Assembly (NCBI GenBank): GCA_902618565.1
Contig: CACNAX010000008.1
Coordinates: 1 to 39,629 of the forward strand
Direction: 5' to 3'
DNA length: 39,629 bases
Origin: an uncultured Pelagibacteraceae bacterium
Lineage (GTDB): Bacteria; Pseudomonadota; Alphaproteobacteria; Pelagibacterales; Pelagibacteraceae
Made by a program: the position numbers and the translations under genes. The notes below the pieces were generated by a model. It had not been told where the DNA came from, did no database searches, and saw only the letters and a program-made list of their open reading frames with translations. Below are positions 38,791-39,629 of the stretch, piece after piece (the stretch's first letter is position 1; every line of letters starts with the position of its first letter).

Positions 38791-39629
38791 TTCTTTTAAT
38801 AAAAACTTGTTCAATTCATTAGATTTAGCCTGATAATTTAGATCTAATTTACCAAAATTCTTTATTAATATTAAATTTATATTATCTGATTTATTTTTTT
38901 TATCACTTTTCATAAAATTTAGAATTGAGGTAATTTTTTTTTTATTAAAAAGGTCTTGATACTTATTTTTAATTTCAATTTTTTTAATATGATTATTTAT
39001 TAAATCTGAGTTTATATTTGAAATAATTTTTTTTTCTTTACTAAAATTTACAGCATTCATTAAACCAAATATAACAGCTTCTCCATGATTTAATTTTTTT
39101 GAGTAACCAAGAGTAGCCTCGTACGCATGAGCAAAGGTATGGCCAAGATTTAAGGATTTTCTTAAATTTTTTTCTTTTTCGTCTTTTTCAATAATTTTTT
39201 TTTTTAATAAACAGCTATTCAAAATCGCGTTAATTATAAAATTTTCCTCTAGATTTAAAATCTTATTAAAATTTTTATTTAAAAAAATAAAATTTTTTTT
39301 GCTATCAATTAAACTACTTTTTAATATTTCAGCATATCCACATATAATTTCTCTTTTAGGTAGGGTACGCAGTAAATTAATATCTGAAATTACTAAATCT
39401 GGCTGATAAAAACTTCCTACAAGATTTTTTCCAAATTTATTATTAATACCTGTTTTTCCACCTATTGAAGAGTCGACTTGAGCTAATAAAGTGGAGGGTA
39501 TATTAATAAATTTTATTCCTCTTTTATATGTGCTGGCTGCATATCCAACTACATCTCCTGTAATTCCTCCACCAAATGAAATTATAGAGTCCTCTCTAAA
39601 AAAATTATTTTCAAATAAAACATTATGTA
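38770..39629 (-). CDS. aroB: 3-dehydroquinate synthase, N terminus cut by the window edge
   Basis: Second shikimate-pathway enzyme (DAHP to 3-dehydroquinate, NAD- and metal-dependent). The frame is open from the right edge to the stop at 38770, giving about 286 residues of a family near 360. Reading in from the edge one sees SIISFGGGITGDVVGYAAS, then YKRGIKFINIPSTLLAQVDS, SSIGGKTGINNKFGKNLVG, and SFYQPDLVISDINLLRTLPK. The metal ligands follow: Glu in GYAEILKSSLI, His in SLNLGHTFAHAYEATLG, and His in LNHGEAVIFGLMN. A TTG near 39222 is internal, not the start. The last 21 bases overlap bolA. Confidence 0.96.
   Translation of the reverse strand, partial: HNVLFENNFFREDSIISFGGGITGDVVGYAASTYKRGIKFINIPSTLLAQVDSSIGGKTGINNKFGKNLVGSFYQPDLVISDINLLRTLPKREIICGYAEILKSSLIDSKKNFIFLNKNFNKILNLEENFIINAILNSCLLKKKIIEKDEKEKNLRKSLNLGHTFAHAYEATLGYSKKLNHGEAVIFGLMNAVNFSKEKKIISNINSDLINNHIKKIEIKNKYQDLFNKKKITSILNFMKSDKKNKSDNINLILIKNFGKLDLNYQAKSNELNKFLLKELNKAYL

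Noticed and set aside
39220..39222. TTG at 39222 as the aroB start
   Set aside because: The frame continues to the right edge with clear 3-dehydroquinate synthase motifs.

Overview
The window is AT-rich, tightly packed alphaproteobacterial DNA that looks like a SAR11-type (Pelagibacterales) streamlined genome. The grounds are an A/T-biased codon choice with many Lys, Asn and Ile codons, very short intergenic gaps, 1-4 base overlaps at many gene joins, and alphaproteobacterial markers: a RegB-type kinase with the GGxxNPF quinone motif, a bolA / J-domain / cobS / cobT block, and a TAXI-type TRAP transporter. The taxon is inferred from gene content and composition, not from a search. No IS element, prophage, CRISPR array or rRNA is visible. 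No gene-free stretch exceeds 300 bases; the longest gaps (about 100-180 bases) are before the TAXI gene, on both sides of tRNA-Arg, before gltD and before gyrB.

Layout. (1) 1-6572, plus strand: 5'-truncated acetoacetyl-CoA synthetase, an overlapping class I/II aminotransferase, then a TAXI-TRAP importer whose binding-protein gene and fused permease gene are separated by a strong intrinsic terminator. (2) 6569-7161, minus strand: PaaI-like thioesterase and tRNA-Arg(ACG). (3) 7273-13620, plus strand: pyruvate dehydrogenase E1 (AceE type, with an unexpected N-terminal lipoyl domain), E2 (AceF), a TauD/gamma-butyrobetaine-hydroxylase-like oxygenase overlapping aceF, and a DMT exporter; uppP converges on it. 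(4) 14561-20490: glutamate synthase in the order gltD-gltB, with an ABHD10-like hydrolase converging on it. (5) 21288-35236, plus strand: a GT4 glycosyltransferase joined to the translation block thrS-infC-rpmI-rplT-pheS-pheT-lepA, a membrane-anchored methyltransferase, tRNA-Ser(GGA), gyrB and regB. (6) 35228-38509, minus strand: J-domain protein, cobS and cobT, with bolA divergent from them. (7) The 3' part of aroB runs off the right edge.

How it fits together. Central carbon flow (pyruvate to acetyl-CoA; acetoacetate activation) and nitrogen assimilation (GOGAT) sit beside importers and exporters and a core translation/replication block. The points most worth a second look are the lipoyl-AceE fusion, the CobS/CobT + J-protein + BolA block with no other cobalamin gene nearby, the overlapping near-leaderless divergent promoters between bolA and the J-protein gene, and the fact that all five convergent gene pairs overlap at their 3' ends with no terminator between them.
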